Of a stretch of DNA of 46,843 nucleotides, positions 25,327-32,880 are shown piece by piece (position 1 is the first letter of the stretch; every line of letters starts with the position of its first letter). The notes under the pieces were generated by a model. That model was not told the origin of the DNA, searched no databases, and was given only the letters and a program-made list of their open reading frames with translations. The stretch comes from Lachnospiraceae bacterium (lineage in GTDB: Bacteria > Bacillota > Clostridia > Lachnospirales > Lachnospiraceae). The position numbers and the translations under genes were made by a program. The stretch lies in NCBI GenBank assembly GCA_017617005.1, contig JAFZWW010000020.1, positions 1 to 46,843 on the forward strand. The letters run 5' to 3'.

Positions 25327-25352
25327 GAACAGCAGAACCGTCCCCCTGTTTA
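25327..25352. repeat. Dispersed repeat supplying the relA stop codon
   Basis: A single unit GAACAGCAGAACCGTCCCC ending CTGTTTA. Its last three bases, TTA, are the relA stop codon on the minus strand. Confidence 0.85.
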
Positions 25353-27662
25353 AGCTCCGGCTCTTTCTATATCGACGATTCCCTGTACACTGCGGATCTT
25401 GTCGCAGATATTCTCGAGTTCTTCACGTCCGCTTATCTCAAACGAAAGCTGTATCGTTGCGATCTGCTGCTTGTTGACACGCGTGTTGACTCCGAGGAGT
25501 GAGATATTCTTTTCCGTAAATATCCTGGAGATATCCGCGAGGAGACCGCTCCTGTCGTTTGCATAGATCCTTATATCGACTTCATAGCTGCCGCTTCCGG
25601 AATTGAGTGAACCGGGAGCCCAGTTTGCCTCGATGAGTCTCGATCTTTCGTCCGCGGGAAGTGCGAGGATGTTGATGCAGTCCGTGCGGTGTATCGAAAT
25701 ACCTCTTCCTCTCGTAACGAATCCCACTATCTCATCACCGGGAACCGGCGAACAGCACTTGGAAAAACGTACGGAAAGATCCGTCATTCCTTTTACCGTG
25801 ATACCGCCGTTGTTACCGTTTCCGTGCCTTACGGAATTCTGATTGGACTCTGCAATCTGAGCGATGACTTCCTCGTTCGAAAGTATCGTGGGATGATCCT
25901 TCTCATAAAGAGCTTCGAGTCTTCCGAGGATCTGGCCCTCTTTGAGAGCTCCTCTTCCGACTGCCGCAAGGATGGCACTCCAGTCCTGATAACAATACTT
26001 GACCGCAATATCCTGCTGGTATTCGGGCGTCATAATGCTGTAGATATCCACGCCCCTTGCCTTGGCAAAGTTCAAAAGCATTTCTTTTCCCTTGGCTATG
26101 TTATCATCCTTGGATACGCTCTTGAACCACTGGTTTATCTTATTCTTGGCCTGCGTGCTCTTGACTATGTTGAGCCAGTCGGCACTGGGACCCTTGATAT
26201 TCGCACTTGTGATGATCTCGATACGGTCGCCGTTCTTGATCCTGTAATCGATGGGAACAAGCTTACCGTTGACCCTCGCACCGACCATGCGGTTTCCTAC
26301 CGCGGAGTGTATGCTGTATGCGAAATCTATCGGGCATGAACCCGAAGGAAGGTTCTTGACCTCGCCGGTCGGAGTAAAGCAGTAGACCGAATCGGAAAAG
26401 AGATCGAGGTCGTTCTTGAGAAGACTCATGAACTCCTTATTGTCGGTCATATCCTGCTGCCATTCGAGGATCTGCCTGAGCCATGTTAACTTTTCTTCTT
26501 CGCCGGATTCGGGATTCTTTCCGTCCGAAGCTTCCTTGTATTTCCAATGCGCAGCGATACCGTATTCAGCGGCCCTGTGCATCTCAAATGTCCTGATCTG
26601 GATCTCGAAGGGCTGTCCGTCCTTGCCTATCAGTGTGGTATGCAGGGACTGATACATATTCTCCTTCGGCATCGCGATATAATCCTTGAACCTGCCGGGA
26701 ATGGGCTTGTAATTCTCATGGATGACACCGAGTGCGGCATAGCAGTCCATAACCGATTCAACGATTATCCTGACTGCGAAGAGATCGTATATCTGATCCA
26801 GGGTCTTTCCCTGATTCTTCATCTTCTTGTAGATCGAGAAAAAGTGCTTAACACGTCCGTTGACCTTTGCATTTATTCCCGCTTCATCGATATATCCCTT
26901 TACTTCCCTGACGATGGATTCGATATATGCTTCACGCTCGTCCTTCTTTTCCGCGATGGCATCCTTCAGTTCCTTGTAAGCCTGGGGCTCGAGATATTTA
27001 AGCGACAGGTCATCGAGTTCAACCTTGATCCTGCTGATGCCGAGGCGCTGTGCTATGGGGCAGTAAATGTCGAGTGTCTCACGAGCGATCCTTATCTGGC
27101 TCTCGGGAGGCTGGTACTGGAGCGTACGCATATTGTGAAGGCGGTCGGCAAGTTTGATCATTATGACACGAATGTCACGTGCCATTGCATAGAACATCTT
27201 ACGGAGGTTCTCAGCCTGCATCTCAAGCTTTTCATCCGTCTGGTCGGGAACCCTCGAAAGAGGAATGCTCTCGAGTTTTGTCACACCGGATACGAGAAGC
27301 GTAACCTCGTCTCCGAACTCCTGACGCATCATCGTCTCGGATACTTCGGTATCTTCGAGAACGTCATGGAGAAGTCCCGCACATATGGTCTCCTTGTCCA
27401 TTTCGAGTTCGGACAGGATTATCGCAACGTTGAGGGGATGGATGATATAAGGCTCACCGGATTTCCTGATCTGTCCCTTGTGGGCATTGTCGGCTACCGT
27501 ATAAGCCTTTTCGATCATTGTTATATCATCGCTGGGATGATATTTGCGGACATTACGAGTAAGCTCCTTGTAAAGGAGCTCGGGATCTTTGAAATCTACA
27601 TTTTGACATATGCCGCCCCTTTCGGTGACGGCACAATCTTTAATGTCGTTAATATCCTTCAT
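25350..27662 (-). CDS. relA: Bifunctional (p)ppGpp synthetase/hydrolase, Rel
   Basis: The long RSH enzyme that makes and degrades the alarmone (p)ppGpp. In 770 residues: HD hydrolase domain (about 45-200, H-D-V-L-E-D-T), synthetase domain (about 240-390, with R-F-K-D-Y-I-A-M-P-K and Y-Q-S-L-H-T-T), TGS domain (about 425-485, V-Y-C-F-T-P-T-G-E), conserved-Cys region (K-C-C-S-P-V-P-G-D) and C-terminal ACT domain (about 690-770). The R-F-K-D motif and the intact HD motif indicate a bifunctional Rel. ATG start is chosen, but no good Shine-Dalgarno is visible; a dispersed repeat begins 9 bases upstream and may have displaced it. The stop codon also lies in a repeat. Confidence 0.97.
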   Translation of the reverse strand: MKDINDIKDCAVTERGGICQNVDFKDPELLYKELTRNVRKYHPSDDITMIEKAYTVADNAHKGQIRKSGEPYIIHPLNVAIILSELEMDKETICAGLLHDVLEDTEVSETMMRQEFGDEVTLLVSGVTKLESIPLSRVPDQTDEKLEMQAENLRKMFYAMARDIRVIMIKLADRLHNMRTLQYQPPESQIRIARETLDIYCPIAQRLGISRIKVELDDLSLKYLEPQAYKELKDAIAEKKDEREAYIESIVREVKGYIDEAGINAKVNGRVKHFFSIYKKMKNQGKTLDQIYDLFAVRIIVESVMDCYAALGVIHENYKPIPGRFKDYIAMPKENMYQSLHTTLIGKDGQPFEIQIRTFEMHRAAEYGIAAHWKYKEASDGKNPESGEEEKLTWLRQILEWQQDMTDNKEFMSLLKNDLDLFSDSVYCFTPTGEVKNLPSGSCPIDFAYSIHSAVGNRMVGARVNGKLVPIDYRIKNGDRIEIITSANIKGPSADWLNIVKSTQAKNKINQWFKSVSKDDNIAKGKEMLLNFAKARGVDIYSIMTPEYQQDIAVKYCYQDWSAILAAVGRGALKEGQILGRLEALYEKDHPTILSNEEVIAQIAESNQNSVRHGNGNNGGITVKGMTDLSVRFSKCCSPVPGDEIVGFVTRGRGISIHRTDCINILALPADERSRLIEANWAPGSLNSGSGSYEVDIRIYANDRSGLLADISRIFTEKNISLLGVNTRVNKQQIATIQLSFEISGREELENICDKIRSVQGIVDIERAGA

Positions 27663-27670
27663 ATCCGCAT

Positions 27671-27739
27671 CAAACAGGGGACGGTTCCGCTGTATCAGAT
27701 CAGTATTTTGAAAAACAGGGGAACCGTCCCCCTGTTTTT
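27671..27739. repeat. Inverted pair of dispersed repeats between apt and relA
   Basis: One unit (from 27671, CAAACAGGGGACGGTTCC) faces a second one (to 27739, AACAGGGGAACCGTCCCC then CTGTTTTT). The pair fills most of the 87-base gap between the apt stop and the relA start. Confidence 0.88.
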
Positions 27740-27749
27740 AACCCGAGGC

Positions 27750-28274
27750 TTATGCTCCGGGATAGGTGATACATGAATCGAGTCTGTAACCTGCGAGTTT
27801 CTCTCTTCCCTTAAGGCCTGCAAGCTCCATAACTACGGAGATGCCGACAACCTTTCCGCCGAGGCCTTCGATCATATCGATCATTGCCTGTGTGGTTCCG
27901 CCGGTTGCGATAAGGTCGTCAACGATGAGAACCTTCTGACCGGGCTTGATGGAATCCTTGTGCATCTCGATGGTAGCGGTGCCGTATTCGAGATCATAGG
28001 TCTTCTCCACAGTCTCTCTGGGGAGCTTGCCTTTCTTTCTGATAAGGACGAAGGGCTTGTGGAGATTATATGCAATGGGCATTCCGAAAATGAAACCTCT
28101 TGATTCGGGACCGACAACGACATCGAAATCAAGATCCTTTATCTGATCCTGCATGGTGTCGATTGCAAGTCTTAAACCGTCCGCATCCTGAAGTACGGAT
28201 GTGATGTCACGGAACATTATGCCTTTTTCGGGAAAATCAGGAATAGTTGTTACGTACTCTTCAAGTTTTTTCAT
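27750..28274 (-). CDS. apt: Adenine phosphoribosyltransferase
   Basis: Salvages adenine with PRPP to AMP. The 174-residue length is standard. It shows the N-terminal F-P-x-x-G-I-M-F-R-D-I-T, the E-S-R-G-F-I-F-G motif (about 57-64) and the PRPP-binding V-L-I-V-D-D-L-I-A-T-G-G-T (about 115-127). ATG with AGAAAGG upstream. apt-relA adjacency is usual in Firmicutes and links purine salvage with nucleotide alarmone metabolism. It follows the DUF308-like gene by 15 bases. Confidence 0.97.
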   Translation of the reverse strand: MKKLEEYVTTIPDFPEKGIMFRDITSVLQDADGLRLAIDTMQDQIKDLDFDVVVGPESRGFIFGMPIAYNLHKPFVLIRKKGKLPRETVEKTYDLEYGTATIEMHKDSIKPGQKVLIVDDLIATGGTTQAMIDMIEGLGGKVVGISVVMELAGLKGREKLAGYRLDSCITYPGA

Positions 28275-28289
28275 CTGGGTGCCTTTCTT

Positions 28290-28934
28290 TTATTTCTTTT
28301 CATCTGCCTTATCATCAGCTTCTTCATAGGTTGTCTCTATGGCATCGGGCTGATGTGTTTTTCTGATACCTTCGTAGAAAAGGTAAGTGAACAGATCGGT
28401 CATTCCCGCGATCACGAGCGATACACCGATGATCCTCATCAGGATGATCTCACTCTTGAACGGGTTCGCAACAAGTACCGCACCGAAAACAATGAACACC
28501 AGTGCAATGACCAATATCATCACAAATGCGGGATGATCGAGTTTCTTGAGATCTATCGCATCCTGAAGCTTGATGCATCCGCTGACGATGATGAGAACAC
28601 CGAGAACGATGGGCAGAAGCTCCATGAACTGCTGCCACTTGATAAGTATAACGATGCCGACGACCACGGCGATAAGTCCGCTGAGGAAATCGTTGTTGTT
28701 AAGGTTATACTTAACGTCCCTGGCCATGTAAACGATGATGAAAACAAGTCCGCATACTATCGCCGAAATGCCGAGTGCATAGGCGATGATGTTAAGCATT
28801 CTCTCGGGATTGACCAGATCGATGATGCCTATGATCACACAGATCAGTCCGTAAAATGCGGCCGTGGGCTTGAATTTCCTGCGTTCACTCCTCTTTTCGT
28901 TTGAGGCGGTCTCATCCGTCTTCTTTTCTCTCAT
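28290..28934 (-). CDS. DUF308-like membrane protein
   Basis: A 214-residue protein with six hydrophobic helices arranged in three pairs, with the repeated phrase G-I-x-x-L/I-x-x-P near helix ends (for example I-I-D-L-V-N-P-E-R), as in the HdeD/DUF308 family. The first 25 and last 20 residues are highly charged and should be cytoplasmic. ATG with AAAGG upstream; the SEC-C gene stop is one base before it, so translation is coupled. Family members have been linked to acid or general stress, but no defined activity is known. Confidence 0.8.
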   Translation of the reverse strand: MREKKTDETASNEKRSERRKFKPTAAFYGLICVIIGIIDLVNPERMLNIIAYALGISAIVCGLVFIIVYMARDVKYNLNNNDFLSGLIAVVVGIVILIKWQQFMELLPIVLGVLIIVSGCIKLQDAIDLKKLDHPAFVMILVIALVFIVFGAVLVANPFKSEIILMRIIGVSLVIAGMTDLFTYLFYEGIRKTHQPDAIETTYEEADDKADEKK

Positions 28935-28935
28935 A

Positions 28936-29442
28936 TCATGCCTTTCCGCAGCACTTCTTGTACTTCTTGCCGCTTCCGCAGGGGCAGGGATCGTTGGGAT
29001 AAACCTTCTTGCCTTCGCGCTTTACGGTTCCGGCAACCTTCTGCTCGTGATAAAGCTCCTTGCGCTTATCCTCGTCGAAGATAGCTTCCCACTCAGGGAG
29101 ACCATAGAGCCAGTCGGCACCTGCGCCTACCATGTTCTTGTAAAGAAGCTCCTTATCGAATGCGAGTGAAACCTCGGTATCCTCGGTCATCTCTTCGATG
29201 GGATTGGGAGTTTTGAGTGAATCGTTTATTCCATCAAGGAAACCGGTCATGAACTTAAGATCCATACCGAACTTGTCGGCAAGTTCCTTAACGGTTCCTT
29301 TTACCTCTTCATCGGGGTTCCCCAGAAGTTCAGCGTAAACATCCTTCTCTTTAGCAAAATAATCAGCCCAGAGTTTCTGCATCTGTCCTCTGTCAGCCTT
29401 TTCGTTATATGCGAGTGTTCTCCAATCTTCAAGCAGTGCCAT
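28936..29442 (-). CDS. SEC-C motif protein
   Basis: A 168-residue soluble protein ending in a SEC-C zinc-binding motif ([17 protein letters not shown]), the same motif that ends SecA. Residues 1-145 are an acidic helical domain, W-R-T-L-A-Y near the N-terminus. The start is ATG with AAGGAG upstream. It is first in the SEC-C-DUF308-apt-relA series and lies 37 bases downstream of a strong promoter. Function unknown; a protein-binding or chaperone role is possible. Confidence 0.9.
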   Translation of the reverse strand: MALLEDWRTLAYNEKADRGQMQKLWADYFAKEKDVYAELLGNPDEEVKGTVKELADKFGMDLKFMTGFLDGINDSLKTPNPIEEMTEDTEVSLAFDKELLYKNMVGAGADWLYGLPEWEAIFDEDKRKELYHEQKVAGTVKREGKKVYPNDPCPCGSGKKYKKCCGKA

Positions 29443-29478
29443 AAATCGGCTCCTTTCTCTATAAAAAAATCACCGTTA

Positions 29479-29507
29479 ATTATATAACAAAACCCAGTAT
29501 TAAACAA
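29479..29507 (-). promoter_or_regulatory. Promoter of the SEC-C/DUF308/apt/relA operon
   Basis: On the minus strand TTGTTT (29502-29507), 17 bases, then a perfect TATAAT (29479-29484). It lies just downstream of the terminator of the previous gene and 36 bases before the SEC-C start. Confidence 0.82.
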
Positions 29508-29512
29508 TAAAA

Positions 29513-29536
29513 GATGGCTTTTTTTCAAAAGCCATC
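29513..29536 (-). terminator. Rho-independent terminator after the YdcF-like gene
   Basis: Ten-base arms GATGGCTTTT / AAAAGCCATC around a four-base loop; on the minus strand the exit is TTTTATTGTTT. Confidence 0.82.
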
Positions 29537-29595
29537 CCTAAATAAACCATAAACTTTTCCGGTCTCATTATCAGGATATTTTACCGTCACGGAGC

Positions 29596-30579
29596 TTATA
29601 AAAAGTAAAGCAGCTCCTCCATCCAGTAAACCTGATCCTTTATCCTGAAAACAGTGGGATTACCGGGATCGCAGGCATAATTCGAAATAACTCTCAGATT
29701 GGAGCCTTTCATGATAAACCATCCCTCGAATATCGCACATGCCATAGGCACATGATAATCGCTGGTGACTATAAATAATTTATTGATCTCCGGATGATCG
29801 TTTCTTAACAGCATTTCCGAATAGACGGCATTTTCGGATGTGGAAAGGGAATTGTTCTCAACTATGATCCTTGAAGGATCGATGCCGTTATCAATAAGAT
29901 ATTCCTCCATCTTGTCGGCTTCTTTTACCGACGGTGCAAGCAGTGCCGTTCCTCCGCCCGTGACCAGGATATAAGCATTCGGATATCTTTCGGCAGCTTC
30001 TATTCCCGCATCCAGACGCATCTTAAGCTCATCCCTGACCTCTCCCTGAGGAGAAAGCGAATAACCGAGTATTACGATGCAAAGACTGTCAACATTCGGA
30101 AGATTGTCTATAAGATCATCGTTAACATAGTCTTTTTCGTTGGCTCTGTCCCAGTATGAAAATACTTCTTCCATAGCCAGAATGTCCGCACCAAGCTCCG
30201 CATCATTTTCGGCTATTTCGTATAACTGCGGACTTACCTCTTCGATCGTATCCATGCAGTTGCACTTTTTTTCGTATATTTCAAAAGCGGACTTCCAGAC
30301 ATCACCGGGAATATTCTGAACAACCGGTTCAGCCGGAGCATCTGCCGCAATCTCCTCATCCGTTGATTCGATATCTGCATCATTATCCGTAACGCTCACA
30401 GCTTCAGAAACAGAACTAATAGCAGAGTCTTCATCCTGTAAATTCACTGCATCCTGCGCAACAGGTCTCTCAACAGATCCGCGATCTCCTTCTTTTTTTA
30501 TCAGCAGGATCACAAGAATACCTGTAAGAACCAGAATAAATACGATCAGATATATGGTTTTACGTTTATCGGACATCAT
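29596..30579 (-). CDS. YdcF/SanA-like (DUF218) membrane-anchored protein
   Basis: About 327 residues: a transmembrane anchor near residues 8-26, an acidic low-complexity linker (about 30-90), a helical region, and a DUF218 domain from about 165 on. That domain has I-V-I-L-G-Y-S-L, I-L-V-T-G-G-G, N-S-L-S-T-S-E-N-A and I-V-T-S-D-Y-H-V-P, the motifs of the YdcF/SanA family. The domain should face outside the membrane. Family members have been linked to cell-envelope permeability, but the reaction is not defined. ATG at 30579 is chosen because GGGAAA lies eight bases upstream; a TTG two codons earlier and an ATG one codon later are alternatives. Confidence 0.85.
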   Translation of the reverse strand: MMSDKRKTIYLIVFILVLTGILVILLIKKEGDRGSVERPVAQDAVNLQDEDSAISSVSEAVSVTDNDADIESTDEEIAADAPAEPVVQNIPGDVWKSAFEIYEKKCNCMDTIEEVSPQLYEIAENDAELGADILAMEEVFSYWDRANEKDYVNDDLIDNLPNVDSLCIVILGYSLSPQGEVRDELKMRLDAGIEAAERYPNAYILVTGGGTALLAPSVKEADKMEEYLIDNGIDPSRIIVENNSLSTSENAVYSEMLLRNDHPEINKLFIVTSDYHVPMACAIFEGWFIMKGSNLRVISNYACDPGNPTVFRIKDQVYWMEELLYFL

Positions 30580-30628
30580 TATCAATTTCCCATCATAACC
30601 GTTCTAAACTTTTGTTCGTCACGAAAGC

Positions 30629-31351
30629 TCATTCCCGGTAATAGCATTCGGATATTTCATTGGTATAAAAACCTGCGGGAGTCGAGTCATAGATAAAGAT
30701 CTGATTGTCATTGTGATAAATGTATACATCATCACTTTGTATTCTCACTTCGTACTCTCCCATTTCGGTCTTTGTATCATTCCTTTCACCTGCGAGCAGA
30801 CCTTCATCAGCAAACCAACGGATATGGTCGTTCAGCATAAGGTCGAATCCATGCACCTTATCTCCCCTGATCACATATCCGAAACTATCGTTGTCCAGCA
30901 AGCGTTTTGTATCACGTCTTGAAAAAATAATTACAACGGCATCGCAATGCTTTATCCTGTAATAATCCCTTACGGATCCCCATGCAACACACACAATCGG
31001 AATGATGATAATTACCCAAAATGCAATGCGGGCTTTAAGATCATCGGAATCCCTCTCAGTCTGCGCGCGATATTTTATCATCTTCACAACATTGATAATG
31101 ATCGAAATGATGTATATGGGAAACGCAAGCAGACCAAACAGATAGAATCCCAGATCTCCGGGTACGGGCGTTCCCAGCACGTCCCAAGCAATATTCTGAG
31201 CTACATACAGGTAAACCATACCGACAATGCAGGAGGCAAGGAGCAAAACACTATATGAAAATTTCTTGTTTATTCCCGACCAGATAACGCATATGAATGA
31301 CCATAATATGCAAAACAATGAGATAAGTAACAGCATATGATGTATGAGCAT
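30629..31351 (-). CDS. Hypothetical membrane protein
   Basis: A 240-residue protein of unknown family. Four hydrophobic helices (about 3-25, 30-52, 66-88 and 108-128) are followed by a soluble C-terminal domain of about 110 residues with the stretch V-V-I-I-F-S-R-R-D-T and many Asp and Tyr residues, probably extracytoplasmic. ATG at 31351; the upstream GGCGG is a weak ribosome binding site. It precedes the YdcF-like gene by about 50 bases and may be co-transcribed with it. Confidence 0.75.
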   Translation of the reverse strand: MLIHHMLLLISLFCILWSFICVIWSGINKKFSYSVLLLASCIVGMVYLYVAQNIAWDVLGTPVPGDLGFYLFGLLAFPIYIISIIINVVKMIKYRAQTERDSDDLKARIAFWVIIIIPIVCVAWGSVRDYYRIKHCDAVVIIFSRRDTKRLLDNDSFGYVIRGDKVHGFDLMLNDHIRWFADEGLLAGERNDTKTEMGEYEVRIQSDDVYIYHNDNQIFIYDSTPAGFYTNEISECYYRE

Positions 31352-31445
31352 ATCGGACCGCCTTTCAAAAAACGCTTTCCGACATTATATCATAACCGGT
31401 TAAATTTCCCGATATTTAACCAACCGTTTCAACTGCCGCTTCCGC

Positions 31446-31487
31446 ATAAAAATACCCTCCTTACTGGTTTGTCCAGTAAAGAGGGTA
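31446..31487 (-). terminator. Rho-independent terminator downstream of the tRNA-Leu region
   Basis: Arms TACCCTC-CTTACTGG and CCAGTAA-AGAGGGTA around a short loop. On the minus strand it is followed by TATTTTTA. It would end any transcript reading through from tRNA-Leu across 31500-31620. Confidence 0.8.
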
Positions 31488-31499
31488 CATATCAGACCC

Positions 31500-31615
31500 G
31501 GATGCGGAAGGCGGGGCGCATGATGTCCTGTGGACATCAGAATTGCGCCGACCGAGCGGCACTCCCCAGTGCCGCGAGATCTGAACCCGCACGGGTTCAA
31601 CGGACCCGTTGCGGG
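31500..31615 (-). other. Structured remnant carrying a copy of the tRNA-Leu 3' end
   Basis: The 16 bases at 31500-31515 repeat exactly the 16 bases at 31661-31676, which cover the 3' end of tRNA-Leu. The T-arm phrase TGAACCCGCACG also recurs, at about 31582, but about 66 bases of palindromic sequence lie between the two parts. Hairpins seen: GGCGCA...TGCGCC (31513-31549), GCGGCACT...AGTGCCGC (31556-31575) and AACCCG...CGGGTT (31584-31617). This could be a broken tRNA duplicate, an attachment-site remnant or a small structured RNA. No coding gene is supported in 31352-31663. Confidence 0.55.
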
Positions 31616-31617
31616 TT

Positions 31618-31660
31618 AAATAACAAAGCCCCCAGGCTTTAGCCTGAGGGCTTGTTATTT
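31618..31660 (-). terminator. Hairpin directly after tRNA-Leu
   Basis: About 20-base imperfect arms (AAATAACAA-AGCCCCCAGGCT and its near complement) around a two-base centre. On the minus strand it begins four bases after the tRNA end and exits through TTTGTTATTT, so it is a probable terminator. Confidence 0.7.
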
Positions 31661-31663
31661 GGA

Positions 31664-31747
31664 TGCGGAAGGCGGGACTTGAACCCGCACGACCTAACAG
31701 CCACAAGAACCTTAATCTTGCTTGTCTACCAATTCCAACACTTCCGC
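31664..31747 (-). tRNA. tRNA-Leu, anticodon AAG
   Basis: 84 bases that fold as a class II tRNA. The acceptor arms GCGGAAG and CTTCCGC pair fully, with discriminator A; CCA is not encoded. The D-arm phrase GGAATTGGTAGAC is typical of tRNA-Leu. The anticodon stem CAAGA/TCTTG encloses the loop TTAAGGT, so the anticodon is AAG (31711-31713). The T-arm is GCGGG-TTCAAGT-CCCGC. The variable arm is long. A34 in a bacterial tRNA-Leu implies deamination to inosine to read CUU, CUC and CUA. Confidence 0.95.
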
Positions 31748-31758
31748 GAACAAAAGAT

Positions 31759-31787
31759 AATTTATCAGAATTAGGCCGTCTTGTCAA
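31759..31787 (-). promoter_or_regulatory. Promoter of tRNA-Leu
   Basis: On the minus strand a perfect TTGACA (31782-31787), 17 bases, then TAAATT (31759-31764), eleven bases before the tRNA 5' end. Confidence 0.82.
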
Positions 31788-31808
31788 CAAATAATTTCAA
31801 TTAATTTT

Positions 31809-32825
31809 TCAGATCAGTGGTTTGATCTTTTCAGGCCTTTTTAACACCTTCAACTGACCGAGGACAATAATCGCAACACAGCCTATGGCAAGCATGATAA
31901 CAGCCAGTGCCGTGCCCTCAACTCCAAAGCCCACGTTATAGAAAAACGAATCTCTTGCAGTCGTTGCGTCAAGTTTAAATACAGAATAAGGGAATACCTG
32001 TCCGCTGTTGGGAAGACCGAAAATTATGCTCTGGCTGAAATTCCAGCCCGCATGTCCTGCCATGGCACATGCCATACTGTCCGTGTAATAGATGATCAAC
32101 GAGAAGAGGATTCCGCTTAAGAATACATTTAGAAGAGAAAGTACCGTAACCCCGGGATTCATTATATGCATCAGCGCAAAAAGCAATGAATTGAAAATCA
32201 TCGCAACAACCGGATTATATGTTTTTTCTATTCTTCTGTAGATAAATCCCCTGCAGGTAAGCTCCTCCGCACCCGACTGAACAAATACGCAGAAGAACAA
32301 GAACAAAAGCGGAAGTATCTCAATGCGGTTAAAATCCAGATAAATGTCACCGTTCTTCATTGCACCGAATATGCAGATCATATTCAGACCACCGACAAAT
32401 ATCAGTCCAATCACCCATCCTATCACAGCCTTTATGCTCGGTCTGCCGATAATCTTGCGAAGATAAGGTGATTCCTTTTTAAATCCGCGTATGAATACAA
32501 GTATAGCAACCCAGATTCCGAAAAATGCAAGATAGAATATCCCGGTCACAAGAACAGGATGGTCATCAGTCAGAAAGCCGAGCATATTCAGAGGCACCTG
32601 AAGAACCACGGTTCCGAACATACCTCCAAGTATGGTAAGCATATATCCGATAAACCATGACGTGAGAACACCACCCTTAAGTTTTTTCACAAAGGCACTG
32701 TCTTCTTTTTTCGCGTGGCCGTTATTATCATTCACCTCTCCGGCTGCATCAGTTGCATTTTCAGAAACGCTTTCGGCAGTTTCTTCAGCCTTAACTTCGA
32801 TATCCTTCTTTTCTTCTTCCATCAT
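31809..32825 (-). CDS. CPBP-family intramembrane protease
   Basis: A 338-residue protein with an acidic cytoplasmic N-terminus (about 1-45) and roughly eight transmembrane helices. The three motifs of the CPBP (CAAX protease/bacteriocin-processing) family are present: E-E-L-T-C-R near 190, F-A-L-M-H near 215 and H-A-G-W-N-F near 258, giving the Glu-Glu/His/His-Asn metalloprotease site. ATG with GGAG upstream. Roles in the family include self-immunity to bacteriocins, prenyl-protein processing and signal protein release; the substrate here is unknown. It is followed by tRNA-Leu and preceded by two unknown membrane protein genes. Confidence 0.9.
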   Translation of the reverse strand: MMEEEKKDIEVKAEETAESVSENATDAAGEVNDNNGHAKKEDSAFVKKLKGGVLTSWFIGYMLTILGGMFGTVVLQVPLNMLGFLTDDHPVLVTGIFYLAFFGIWVAILVFIRGFKKESPYLRKIIGRPSIKAVIGWVIGLIFVGGLNMICIFGAMKNGDIYLDFNRIEILPLLFLFFCVFVQSGAEELTCRGFIYRRIEKTYNPVVAMIFNSLLFALMHIMNPGVTVLSLLNVFLSGILFSLIIYYTDSMACAMAGHAGWNFSQSIIFGLPNSGQVFPYSVFKLDATTARDSFFYNVGFGVEGTALAVIMLAIGCVAIIVLGQLKVLKRPEKIKPLI

Positions 32826-32880
32826 TATTCTCCTAAAACGTATCTCAAAAATTACGGGATCCGTGGGGATCCCGTATGAA

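Noticed and set aside
26547..27776. 409-codon plus-strand open frame opposite relA
   Set aside because: Fully overlaps the Rel coding region and runs into the repeat pair; no motif and no start signal. It reflects base composition of the relA codons.
31461..31790. Open frame across tRNA-Leu and its hairpins
   Set aside because: It translates a tRNA and inverted repeats and has no start signal; not a protein gene.
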